From Dryomyza anilis (taxonomy: Eukaryota > Arthropoda > Insecta > Diptera > Dryomyzidae), in the NCBI GenBank assembly GCA_951804985.1, contig OX638136.1, positions 7,071,852 to 7,135,851 on the forward strand: a stretch of 64,000 nucleotides of DNA, written 5' to 3'. Below, piece by piece: positions 1 to 11,806 of the stretch. Within the stretch, counting starts at the first letter, position 1. The number at the start of each line of letters is the position of its first letter. The notes under the pieces were generated by a model. The model did not search any database. It was not told the origin of the DNA and saw only the letters and a list, made by a program, of their open reading frames with translations. A program made the position numbers and the translations under genes.

Positions 1-841
1 AAATTAGTAACTAATACGGAAAATAAAGTGCAAGTTCGAACATTTCAAGTATAAAGGCAGATATTTATTTGCAGATATTGCAGTTCACTGAATTGTCGAA
101 ATTTAAGAACATTTACCGATGCTTTTATTTAAGGTTCGCTTCTCGTCTCTCCTCTGCAATTCAGATTATATCCCAGGTGAAGTCAAAATGTTACTTTTCA
201 TTGACTTGTGGTCACGATTGAATTTTTTTGTTGGCGAAATCAATTAAATAATTCACATAACACAATATTTTCACTAAAATAACAACAAACATTGTTAAAT
301 TACGTTTCCCACTTTACCCCAATATAACAATTTGAACATAATATATAATAATATAATAGTTTGGCACTACAGTCCTATAAGGACTTAGGCCGAGCTCCCT
401 CACCATTTTGAGCTGTGCGTGTTATATTTGTACTCAAAGTGGTGGGACCTACAGTTTATTGCCGAATCCGAACGGCGGGTGAGAGCTTTTCATAGGCAAT
501 GTTTTACTCTCGTAGGTTTGCCATTTACTGCCGAGAGGTAGCGCGGTAAAGAAAAATGTTTCTATGAAAAGATGTTGTAAGCCCCAGTCCAGGCTTGAAC
601 CTAGGACCTTTCGGCTCGCAATCCAACGAACTAACCACTGAGCTACCGCGGCTACGCACAATATAAACAATGTAAAATTATTTTATACAAAAATTTTATA
701 CAAAAACCGAAATCAAAACCGAAACCGTAACTTGGAACCGGTATACCGAAACCGTTTCGTAATAAAAACCTAAAACCGTAACCGAAACGCGAAAAAACCG
801 AAACCGAAATCGAAACCGTTATTCGTTTAGGTTTCAATCCT

Positions 842-843
<2 letters not shown>
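1..843 (+). mobile_element. CAAGG-TIR DNA element, copy A (left part cut by window)
   Basis: The same sequence recurs at 4772-5585 and, inverted, at 7643-8520, which defines a repeated element. The right end, ...GGTTTCAATCCTTG, is the inverse of the left terminus CAAGGATTGAAACC seen in copy B. Near the end the sequence is a run of CCGAAA/CCGTAA-like short repeats. A SINE sits inside it at 346-655, at the same place as in the other two copies. It encodes no transposase, so it is non-autonomous. The terminus is reminiscent of hAT ends, but no 8-bp duplication was found, so the superfamily is open. Confidence 0.7.
346..655 (-). mobile_element. tRNA-derived SINE (nested in copy A)
   Basis: On the - strand the unit starts TAGCCGCGGTAGCTCAG. 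It carries an A-box-like stretch (TAGCTCAGTGG) and a B-box-like GGTTCAAGCC about 45 nt further on, then a ~230-bp body, and ends CCAAACTATTATATTATTA. This is the tRNA-head / unrelated body / short-repeat tail plan of an insect SINE transcribed by RNA polymerase III. The head here has TTCG for TGCG and AGG for CGG in two positions, small changes shared in part with the copies in elements B and C. Confidence 0.85.

Positions 844-911
<68 letters not shown>
843..911. repeat. (TA)n microsatellite
   Basis: Uninterrupted TA dinucleotides directly abut the right end of element copy A. Copies B and C also end against (TA)n. Confidence 0.95.
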
Positions 912-913
<2 letters not shown>

Positions 914-1900
914 TAGCTGGACCAGTGCACAGCTTCGCCCGTGCTAAGTTTTGGAAACTTCAAAACTATATTGTTTATAAAGTGTGGATACGTTTACGCC
1001 CACATTTAACGTAGTGCCTTGCCTCTTTTTCCAATCCCACTCAAATTCCACGTGAGTATAAAATTTTTTAAAAATCCACTTTAAAAAATCCTAAATTTTT
1101 GGCATTAAAGACATAAAGAAGACATTCAGCACTTAGGCCGTTTCATTTTCTCTCCCATATGACTAATTATAGAGAAAACGGCTTCCAGATCCGAGACGGT
1201 GAATTTTTTTACACAAAGTATGTTTTAAACATACTTTGTGCGAATGGTGGGAAGTAATAACTCTAAATACCAATAAATGCTATTGAAATTATCTTATTTA
1301 TAAATAATCCAAAAAAAAAATCCTATAAAATTCAATAAAACCCAAAAGCACTGATTCTACATGACGATTACAATGTTTAATATAATCTTTTGTTTCGATT
1401 TTTATAACTATGCTCTTAGTAGGTAAATAGTTATATCAATTTTAAATCTCGCGCACATATTACGTGATAATGTTTAATTGATCCCTTGCTTCGATTTTTA
1501 AAACTATGCTTTTAGTAGGTAAAGCGTTATAGCAATTTTAAGGTTTTAGAGGTATAGGAGGTGCCATGCCCCATTGTCCAATCCCGCCCATATTTTACGT
1601 GACGATTGGAGTTTTAAATATGAACAAATTTTAAGTGACGATTATACTTTTTAATAAGAACCTTTATTTAGCATTTTAAAGTTATAATTATATAGGAGGT
1701 GCCATATCCCTTTATAAAATTCCGCCCACATTTAGCAAACAGATAAACAACAACAATATGCATTACTGAGCCCAATTTCATGACTGAGGGTACTTTAATT
1801 ACACAGATATTTTGAATTAAAAGTTTAGTTTTGCCACTCCCAATTTTTGTACCTTCGGAGGCGAATTTGCAAAAATCCCAACGTAGTGAGCGATTACGTC
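912..1900 (+). repeat. Unclassified interspersed repeat beginning CTAGCTGGACC
   Basis: The block starts right after (TA)n with CTAGCTGGACCAGTGCACAG and contains internally repeated phrases, for example 'gaggtgccat' followed by a 'cccgcccata'-like stretch at about 1558 and 1695, and 'ttcgatttttataactatgc' variants at about 1395 and 1490. It has no credible reading frame. The start resembles the 'CTAGCTG...CCCG' termini common in insect retroposon or Helitron debris, but I cannot place it. Confidence 0.45.
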
Positions 1901-1984
1901 GGGAAATGAACACCCTGTCTAAATTTAAAGTTCCTTGGATCAAATTTTGATTTTTTCGATTTTCCGGCTTTTCCTTCTGGTTTT

Positions 1985-2089
1985 TCCTAAACCACTCTTG
2001 CATTGACACGACCAAAATAAAAAAATAATCAGGAAAACCCGTTAATTCGTTCTCCGGGATGCTCTGCCACACACAGGACATTTCATTTT

Positions 2090-2142
<53 letters not shown>
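1985..2142 (-). repeat. LTR-like fragment followed by (TA)n
   Basis: The segment 2029-2090 (atcaggaaaacccgtt ... gacatttcat) matches the arms of the palindrome at 3182-3461, and (TA)n follows at 2095-2142. The - strand reading frame running through it (2198-1668) is mostly microsatellite and is not treated as a gene. Confidence 0.5.
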
Positions 2143-2147
<5 letters not shown>

Positions 2148-2800
2148 CATATAAATGAAAAATATATCTATATCTATGGTCTCAAGCAATAACAACATAG
2201 GACATTTTTTACTACTTTTAAGGAGAGTAGTAAATATTAAAAAAATACGAGTTTTATAAATTATTTATTACACAAAACAAAAATAAAACGAATAACATAT
2301 GTCGACTTATGTTGTTATGCCGAATGCAAAATTTCTAATATGCTAAACTTATGTTGTTTTACCATACTTAATATTGGTACGATATATGTAATAATATAAT
2401 AGTTTGGCGCTACAGTCCTGTGTAGAACTTCGGCCGAGCTCTCTCACCATTTTGAGCTGTGCGTGTTATATTTGTACTCAAAGTGGGGGGACCTACAGTT
2501 TATTGCCGAATCCGAACGGCGGGTGAGAGCATTTTCATAGGCAATGGTTTTACTCTCGTAGGTTTGCCATTTACTGACGAGAGGTAGCGCGGTATAGAAA
2601 AATGTTTCTATGAAAAGATGTTGTTAGCCCCAGTCCAGGCTTGAACCGGGGACCTTTCGGCTCGCAGTCCAACGCACTAACCACTGAGCTACCGCGGCTA
2701 CGATATATGTAGTACGATATATGTAGTCATGTTTATTTAACAAGGCTAATATTATTAAACCTAAATATTAAAATTATCTTGCAAAAAGTAGCTTAATTTA
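2143..2800 (+). repeat. Duplicated segment, SINE-filled copy
   Basis: Apart from the SINE at 2391-2698 and a ~72-bp gap after 2226, this matches 5678-6057 almost base for base (catataaatgaaaaatata ... attatcttgcaaaaag). The pair gives a filled and an empty version of the same site. Confidence 0.85.
2391..2698 (-). mobile_element. tRNA-derived SINE with target-site duplication
   Basis: This copy is about 308 bp, with its tail (ATAATATAAT) at the low-coordinate side and its tRNA-like head at the high side. It is flanked by TACGATATATGTA at 2378-2390 and 2699-2711. A third TACGATATATGTA follows after one base at 2713-2725. The paralogous empty site at 5981-5993 carries that 13-mer once, which proves insertion with a 13-bp duplication, as in LINE-driven retroposition. 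Confidence 0.92.
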
Positions 2801-3124
2801 AAAATAATGTGGAATCTGCGGACTTACGATTTACATTTAAAATATGATATATTTTATTTTATTCAGCGAGGTTGGGATCTGGGCCCATAACCTATTACGA
2901 TTAAATAAATCCCAGGTCCTTTTCAGCTGAATAAATAGTTTTTATTATAAAATATCAATGAAACGTTCTGAAAAAAAGTAAAATTGGAAGTGAAAATAAT
3001 TTGAAAATAATGAAAAATATTTAACATATTTTTCATGAACATATAAATAAATTTGAACAAAGTATTTTAAGTGAAGTATAACTGAGTAAAGTATAACTGA
3101 GTATATGTAAGAATAATATTTAGT

Positions 3125-3130
<6 letters not shown>

Positions 3131-3184
<54 letters not shown>

Positions 3185-3276
3185 GTAATTTTCCCCATAG
3201 TGTAAGAAATCAACCAACATAAATCAGGAAAACCTGTTGTTTTGTTCTCCCGTGATGCTCTGGCCCACGATATTTC

Positions 3277-3359
<83 letters not shown>

Positions 3360-3461
3360 AATGAAATGTCGTGTGCCAGAGAACAGACCAGCCAACGGGT
3401 TTTCCTGATTTATGTTGGTTGATTTCTTACACTATGAGGCAAATTACATCTTTTCGTAACA
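3131..3461. repeat. Palindrome of two inverted LTR fragments around (TA)n
   Basis: Left arm ~3182-3284 and right arm ~3355-3461 are inverted copies (core 'catagtgtaagaaatcaacc' and onward), separated by (TA)n at about 3277-3352, with another (TA)n at 3131-3180. The outer end of the right arm (ggcaaattacatcttttcg) matches the terminus of the Gypsy-B LTR at 22970-22992. Read from TGTTACGAAAAGATG, the resemblance continues for about 60 bp. The arms are therefore LTR ends of a Gypsy-B-like element in inverted orientation. Confidence 0.7.
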
Positions 3462-4117
3462 ATACTATTAAAAGATTTAATTTATATTAATATTATTACT
3501 TAAGAAATAAATAAAAATTTTTTTTTTGATTATTTTTAATGGATTTGGTATTTGTATTTTTGTTATTGTATTCTTCTTTTTGCTGTTGTTAATGCTTTAG
3601 GTTTGTATTTTTGCAATAATTTTTGGCATTGTTTTTGCATTTATTTTGAATTTGATAGTATTTTTGCTCTTGATTTGTGCTTTTTCTTTGGACTTAGTTT
3701 GGATTTCATTATGATGTTGTATAAAAAATGTATATTGTATGAGAGAAGACACGACTGCTGTAATTATTTCGCCCATATGTAGCCTATGTTTAGATGTGAC
3801 GCTCGAACCAACCAATAGTCAGAAAGACAAAGGGAATTTCAGTTATATACGATAAAATAAAATATTTTTCCACAGCAGTTCTGTAGAATCTAGACCGAGT
3901 TCTTTCCAACCATTTAAGCTGAACATGTTAAATTTGTACTCAAATGGTAGGACCTACAGTTTAAAGCAGTACATGTTATACTATCACTATCGAAGCGATT
4001 GTCGAAGCGAAACTATCGAATTGGCAGTATGTTATAACTTTTTCGTTCGACAGGCGATTTAGTTATTTTGAATATGTTTCGAAGTTAGTTGATACAGAAT
4101 TTTTTTTACATTGTTAT
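3462..4117. other. AT-rich stretch without a gene
   Basis: Apart from the SINE fragment at 3875-3966, I see only low-complexity AT-rich sequence with short biased reading frames. Confidence 0.6.
3875..3966 (-). mobile_element. SINE fragment (3' body only)
   Basis: The stretch gcagttctgtagaatctaga ... aggacctacagttta is a diverged match to the last ~95 bp of the SINE body and lacks the tRNA head. Confidence 0.6.
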
Positions 4118-6057
<1,940 letters not shown>

Positions 6058-6519
6058 AAAACCATAATATTAAATACATTTTATTAAAATGTTTGGATAA
6101 CTATTATATAATATGCTTTAAGTGTGTTACTATAATATATGTATAATAATCACGGAACTGAAACTATTCAAATTTTTATATGTTAATATCCATATATTTT
6201 AACAAACATTATTTGGAATATTTGCGATCCATCAATTTCGATTATTATAAAAACAATGGATTTTGATATATTCTTTTTAAGTCAATCTAATTTCCAGTTT
6301 CCATTCTATAATTTTCATGTCATGTATAAGTTATATTAAGAGGTTTAAAAAAAAAAAACAACAAAATAATGAAACACAGACTATAATTTTGAATGTATGC
6401 CTTGTAGTATATGTACAAATATACCAGAAGTATTGACTATCAATAAATCTTTTATTACATTTTAAAAAAGACGAGATGTTGCCACACATCTAAATGAAAT
6501 TATTTTATTTACAATATGT
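6058..6519. other. AT-rich stretch without a gene
   Basis: Low-complexity AT-rich DNA. I see no gene or repeat boundary. Confidence 0.6.
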
Positions 6520-6772
6520 TAGTTTGGCGCTTCCGTCTTGAAGAACTTAAGCCGAACTCATACAGTTTAACACCGGATCCGAACGGTGAGGTATAAGTTT
6601 ATTCATGGGTGGTGATTACTCTCAGAGGTTTGCCATTGTCTGACGAGAGGTACCGCGGTATATAAATTTTTTTTCTTTGATAAAGAAGTTGACAGTTGTT
6701 GACATCGAACCCGGAGACATCGACCCGTGACTTTTCGCTCATAGTCCAACGCACTAACCAATCGAGCTTCAA
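6520..6772 (-). mobile_element. Old, diverged SINE copy
   Basis: It retains recognisable body landmarks (tagtttggcgct, ccggatccgaacggtgag, gaggtttgccattgtctgac) and a decayed tRNA-like head (aaccaatcgagct), with an internal deletion around 6565. The divergence shows that the SINE family is not recent only. Confidence 0.75.
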
Positions 6773-7642
6773 TATACTCACTACAAATATATGAAAAGAC
6801 TAGAGGTATATTTTAAGAAAAACTACTAGTTTAGGAAATTTTTGGCGTATATAAAAAGTTCTTTCATTGTTCGCACTTAGTAGCTTTAAATGTTGCCTAC
6901 ATTATTATAGTTCAATCAACAAAATCTCACGTCATTTAGGCGGGGAACGCTATACAAAGATGAAGTACAACCAGAAAACTGCTTTAATATTATTTAAATA
7001 AAATTTACCTACCGAATTATAATTTAGTACCTTTTCAAAGTATTCCTCAAGTATTTTAAGATTTGCATAATATTTAATTAAACGTATTTTCAATTAATTC
7101 GATTTAAGTCACATATATTGTTTCATATTTTAATGATGTTTGTCTGTGGCAAGATATTATAACTTCACATATTTCGAAAGTCAGTATGTTATAGCACTTT
7201 CGACATGAGAAATTTTCGATAAAATATCACTTCAAATTGAGGTTGTGATAGAGAAGCGAAAATAACAAAAATGGAAATTTTAGAGAAAGAAAAACTATTT
7301 ATATTAAATTTAATGCATATTGTATAGACTGCATGTGTTTATACAAACAAATTTGCATGTCAATTCTCTAATATTAATATATTTCCTAACCTTAATTTTA
7401 GGACTTATTAAATAAATTAAAGATAAAAACAATCGAATTGAATTGATGATAAAAAAATAGGAAATTAATAAATCAAACAATTAATTTTTGTGGCAAACTA
7501 TCACATTATTAACCATAATTAAATATATATGGTGATATTTAAATATACATCGTCCTACCACATTTCATTAAACAAGTAATTAATTTTAGAACAGTTCTTG
7601 TATTTGTAACATGAAAACAAAAACGCAGATTTTAATAAAAAA
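6773..7642. other. AT-rich stretch without a gene
   Basis: No coding, RNA or repeat signal that I can support. Confidence 0.6.
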
Positions 7643-9185
7643 CAAGGATTGAAACCTAAACGAATACCGGTTTCGATTTCGGTTTTTTTCGCGGTGCGGT
7701 TTCGGTTTTATGTTTTTATTACGAAACGGTTTCGGTATACCGGTTCCAAGTTACGGTTTCGGTTTTGATTTCGGTTTTTGTATAAAATTTTTGTATAAAA
7801 TAATTTTACATTGTTTATATTGTGCGTAGCCGCGGTAGCTCAGTGGTTAGTTCGTTGGATTGCGAGCCGAAAGGTCCTCGGTTCAAGCCTGGACTGGGGC
7901 TAACAACATCTTTTCATAGAAACATTTTTCTTTACCGCGCTACCTCTCGGCAGTAAATGGCAAACCTACGAGAGTAAAACATTGCCTATGAAAAGCTCTC
8001 ACCCGCCGTTCGGATTCGGCAATAAACTGTAGGTCCCACCACTTTGAGTACAAATATAACACGCACAGCTCAAAATGGTGAGGGAGCTCGGCCTAAGTCC
8101 TTATAGGACTGTAGTGCCAAACTCTTATATTATTATATATTATGTTCAAATTGTTATATTGGGGTAAAGTGGGAAACGTAATTTACAATGTTTGTTGTTA
8201 TTTTAGTGAAAATATTGTGTTATATGAATTATTTAAAATTCAATCGTGACCACAAGTCAATGAAAAGTAACATTTTGACTTCACCTGGGATATAATCTGA
8301 ATTGCAGAGGAGAGACGAGAAGCGAACCTTAAATAAAAGCATCGGTAAATGTTCTTAAACTTCATGAAAAGAAGAAGAATTATGTACAATTTCCATCCAT
8401 AAAACCAAAGAAATTAAATTTCGACAATTCAATGAACTGCAATATCTGCAAATAAATATCTGCCTTTATACTTGAAATGTTCGAACTTGCACTTTATTTT
8501 CCGTATTAGTTACTAATTTTTTCTTGTATCACCATTGTTTTTTGTTACGTTATTATAAGTATACTTAATATATATGTCCGAAATTTTGGCGTTCTGAAAA
8601 AATCAATCAAACTCAGACTTATAAAAGGTATTCTATTAAATAGATCCTTTAAAAGAATTTTTAAAATTATTCAAATGAACTTTTTAAAACTTGTCCCACT
8701 TTATTTTAATAATACAATAAATAAAAAAACAATATCATTCAAAATTTAATCATTTTTTATTTATTAACAAAAAAATTGTGCTTGGGGTTGCTGGTGTTTT
8801 GTTGTTAATTCGATTTACCGCTACACAAATTAATGAAAAAAAAACAAATTTCAGACCAAAGACTGTTATTAGGATACAATGTTTCTCAAAAACAACATGT
8901 GAATTTTTGTACAACAAAAAAATTTTATTTTGGGAACTCAATATATTTTTAAATGACATTTTAACATGCATTATACTTAAGATCTTCTATATAAAATATG
9001 TTTTGCTGTTTCTTTTTATGCTTTTTAAAAACCGTTTTAAACCGGTATAAAACCGAAACCATTTATTTCGGTTTTGGATATCGGTTTCGGTTACGGTATT
9101 AAAAATGAAACGGTTTTAAACGGATATCGGTTTCGGTTACCTTATCAGTGCGGAAAGTTCACCATAGACCAGGTTTCAATCCTTG
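7643..9185 (-). mobile_element. CAAGG-TIR DNA element, copy C (inverted)
   Basis: This copy is about 1543 bp and opposite in orientation to A and B, from CAAGGATTGAAACCTAAACG to ...GTTTCAATCCTTG. It has a SINE at 7827-8146 and ~60 extra bp near 8370. Just inside its right end, 9141-9172 is foreign: this 32-bp piece matches the RTE-like RT region at about 10696-10741 minus 12 bp. Confidence 0.75.
7827..8146 (+). mobile_element. tRNA-derived SINE (nested in copy C)
   Basis: On the + strand it starts TAGCCGCGGTAGCTCAG and ends in a TTATATTATTATATATTAT tail. It occupies the same position in the host element as in copies A and B. Confidence 0.85.
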
Positions 9186-9305
<120 letters not shown>

Positions 9306-9309
9306 CATA

Positions 9310-9593
9310 TATAGTAAAAACCTCATTTTCCGTTTGTTTGTGCGCTATGCAAACATACACCTGTACGCGGATTATCTTAAAATTTGGAATATATATCCTA
9401 CAGAGCCAGAAGAAGCCACTACACGCCCATTTTTATTTTTGATGTATAATTCAGATTCATAGCAAAACCACTGAATGTGTTTTTCTGAAAATTTGCATTA
9501 CTATGCTATAAAAACCATATATGAACTAGATTGGGCGAAGGGGTGTGGCACCTCGCATAGTAACCCAAAATGCAGTACGCTATATGTCAGCCC
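9310..9593 (+). repeat. 'CCGTTTGTTTGT' repeat, left part (interrupted by RTE)
   Basis: Sequence from cattttccgtttgtttgtgc to cagtacgctatatgtcag recurs at 12690-12985 and partly at 13140-13350. It stops where the RTE-like element begins and resumes at 11807 with tatatctcagccc. Confidence 0.75.
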
Positions 9594-9890
9594 AACACTT
9601 CCGATAACGGATCGGGGCTAATCGACTTCGCCGCAGCACGAAACATGGTAGTTAGTAGCACTAGATTCGAACATTTCGATATCCACAAGTTCACATGGTT
9701 GTCGCCCGATCAAAAAACTTGAAACAAAATTGATCACGTTGTGATTGACGAAAGGCACGCATCGAGCGTGATGGACGTACGCACTATCCGAGGTGCCAAT
9801 ATGGACTCGGATCATTTCCTTGTAGCAGCCAAGGTCCGCACACGCTGCGAAGAACGTACGGAACCAAACGCAATCACAACAAGCCTTTTC
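9594..9890 (+). pseudogene. Endonuclease fragment of RTE-like element
   Basis: The last third of an APE-type endonuclease. On the + strand it encodes residues matching the RTE copy at 32283-33062 (SDNGTRLIDFAAARNMVVSS region) and retains the DSDHF-like catalytic motif at about 9808 (atggactcggatcatttc). That motif is missing from the other copy. A TGA at about 9721 breaks the frame where the other copy reads KTRNQIDHVVID. It is non-functional because the N-terminal catalytic residues are absent. Confidence 0.8.
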
Positions 9891-9899
9891 CTCTCGACT

Positions 9900-11760
9900 C
9901 TCACACCTGATTAGACAAAGCACTCCTCCTCTCGATGATATAAGCGCGCAGTGGAACCATATCTCCTGCTCTATGCGTACGGCTGCCGAAGAGGTGCTTG
10001 GATTCCAACGCCCCTGAGGAATCAATGGTAAGACCAAGAGTGTTGCGCGGCCACTGCAGAGAAAGACGCTGCGTACAAATCCACCCTGCAGTCAGTAGCT
10101 ACGCGAGCTGCGAAGGAGCGATACAAAGAGAAAGGAAGAGAGATGTCTTTTCAGGCGTAAAAAAGCGAGGCAGAAAGACGGGAGTCGGAAGAGATTGAGA
10201 TGAATGGGGACAGGAATGAAGCTTGAAAATTCTTCCGAGAAAATAAGACGCCTAGTTGGAGGTTCAAAATCCGGAGCCTCTTCTTGTAATGATGAGAACG
10301 GGAATCTAGTCACAGATATCCAGAGCACACTGCAGATATGGAGAGATCACTTCTCTAAACTGCTGACCGGTGATAATGACCGAAATTCCTCCGATAGAGA
10401 AGTAAACCCGGCAACATCAGTACTTGATGACGACGTTGAGATTCCGTCACCCGACCATGACGAGGTCAGAACAGCCATCGCTCGGCTGAAACACAACAAA
10501 GCAGCAGGTGCTGAATTGTTTAAGACCGGAGACGAAAAGCTAATAGAGAGCATGCACGAGCTCGTAAGCAGAATATCCGAATAATCCTTTAGAAAGCATA
10601 TCCCATTATCTGCGCCAACTACCGTGGGATCAGCCTACTGAATATCGCTTACAAGGATTGAGCGTATTATGTGAAAGACTGAAACAGACTGATTGGACCT
10701 TATCAGTGCGGCTTCAGACCTGGAAAGTTCACCATAGACCAGATTTTCACATTGTGCCTAATCCAGGAAAAGACCCTAGAAAAACAGATCGACACCTACC
10801 ACCTATTAGTCGACTATAAAGCCGTCTTCGACACTCCGATAAGGGAACGATTATACGCCGCAATGTCTGAGTTCGGTATACCTGCGAAACTTACAAGGAT
10901 GATCCACACGTTGCTCAGTGAGAATAGGAAAAGACCTCTCCGAGCCATTTCATACCAAGCGAGGTTTCCAGCAGGGTGACTCCCTATCAAAGCGGCACTA
11001 TCCTCAATAAGAGTGTCATGCTGCTCGCATCTGCCGATGATATTGATATCATTGGCAGGAGCACACGAGAGTCGCGTCGGTTGGGTCTAGTGGTGAACGA
11101 AGACAAGACGAAGTTCCTTGTGTCAACAAGCAGAAATGAGTGCGTCTTGGACAAAAAGCTGATTTTGACACTCACAAGTTCGACATTGTGAAGGACTTCG
11201 TCTATTTGGGATCCAGCACCAACAGCAAAAACGACGGCAGCCTAGAGATTAAACGGAGAATAACTCTTGCCAACAGGTGCTACTTTGGGCTCAGTAGACA
11301 ATTGAAAAGTAGAGCCCTCTCTCGCCGGACAAGAATAACGCTCTACAAGTCACTCATCATGCCCGTCCTACTTTATGGTGCAGAAACGTGGACGCTGGCC
11401 TCCAACTAAGAGAAGTACTGGGAGCGTTCGAGAGAAAGATTCTCCGTAAAATCTTTAACCCTTTCTGCTTTGCTAACGAGTATCGAATCAGGATGAACCA
11501 TGAGCTGTATGAGTTATTCGACGACATTACATAGTGAAGCGCATCAAGATCCAACGGCTTCGCTGGCTAGGTCATGTTAAACGAATGGATGAAAACACTC
11601 CAGCTAAGAAGGTGCTTGAATCGATACTCGATGGTGGACAGCGGAGAAGGGGCGTCCAAATCTTCGTTGGAAAGACCAAGTTGAAGACAACCTGGCAACG
11701 CTTGGTATTTCTAACTGGCGTCAGCGCGGGCAAAGTAAATCCGACTGGCGCGGCTTCATC
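9900..11760 (+). pseudogene. Reverse transcriptase of RTE-like element, decayed
   Basis: Fragments in several frames follow RT order: connector (10204-10584, ending with KHNKAAGAELFKTGDEKL), finger/palm (10752-10979, QIDTYHLLVDYKAVFDTPIR), the active-site block (11020-11060), and thumb/C-terminus (11140-11760, LANRCYFGLSRQL and IKIQRLRWLGHVKRMDE). The palm motif reads SADD where RTs have YADD. A deletion removes the segment between GFQQGDSL (~10970) and the active site, and further stops and frame changes occur at about 10584, 10640 and 11409. It cannot have moved itself since. It matches the copy at 31129-33062. Confidence 0.85.
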
Positions 11761-11806
11761 TCAGCGGCCAAAACCGACCCACGATTGTGAGGGCTATTTA
11801 AGTAAG

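Larger units (their letters stand above)
9594..11806 (+). mobile_element. RTE-like non-LTR retrotransposon, 5'-truncated, with TSD
   Basis: The 2.2-kb insertion starts inside the endonuclease domain and ends 'gggctatttaagtaag', a short-repeat tail rather than poly(A), which is RTE-like. It is flanked by TATATGTCAGCCC (9581-9593) and TATATCTCAGCCC (11807-11819), a 13-bp target duplication with one mismatch in the surrounding repeat. 5' truncation plus TSD is the normal product of target-primed reverse transcription. The exact 5' base is uncertain by 2-3 nt because the flank and the element share C residues. Confidence 0.85.

Noticed and set aside
7827..7900. A functional tRNA gene (also the heads at 2630-2700, 37032-37105 and 41447-41520)
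   Set aside because: A and B boxes are present, but the anticodon and acceptor stems do not pair well, the sequence continues into a SINE body, and many copies exist with target duplications.
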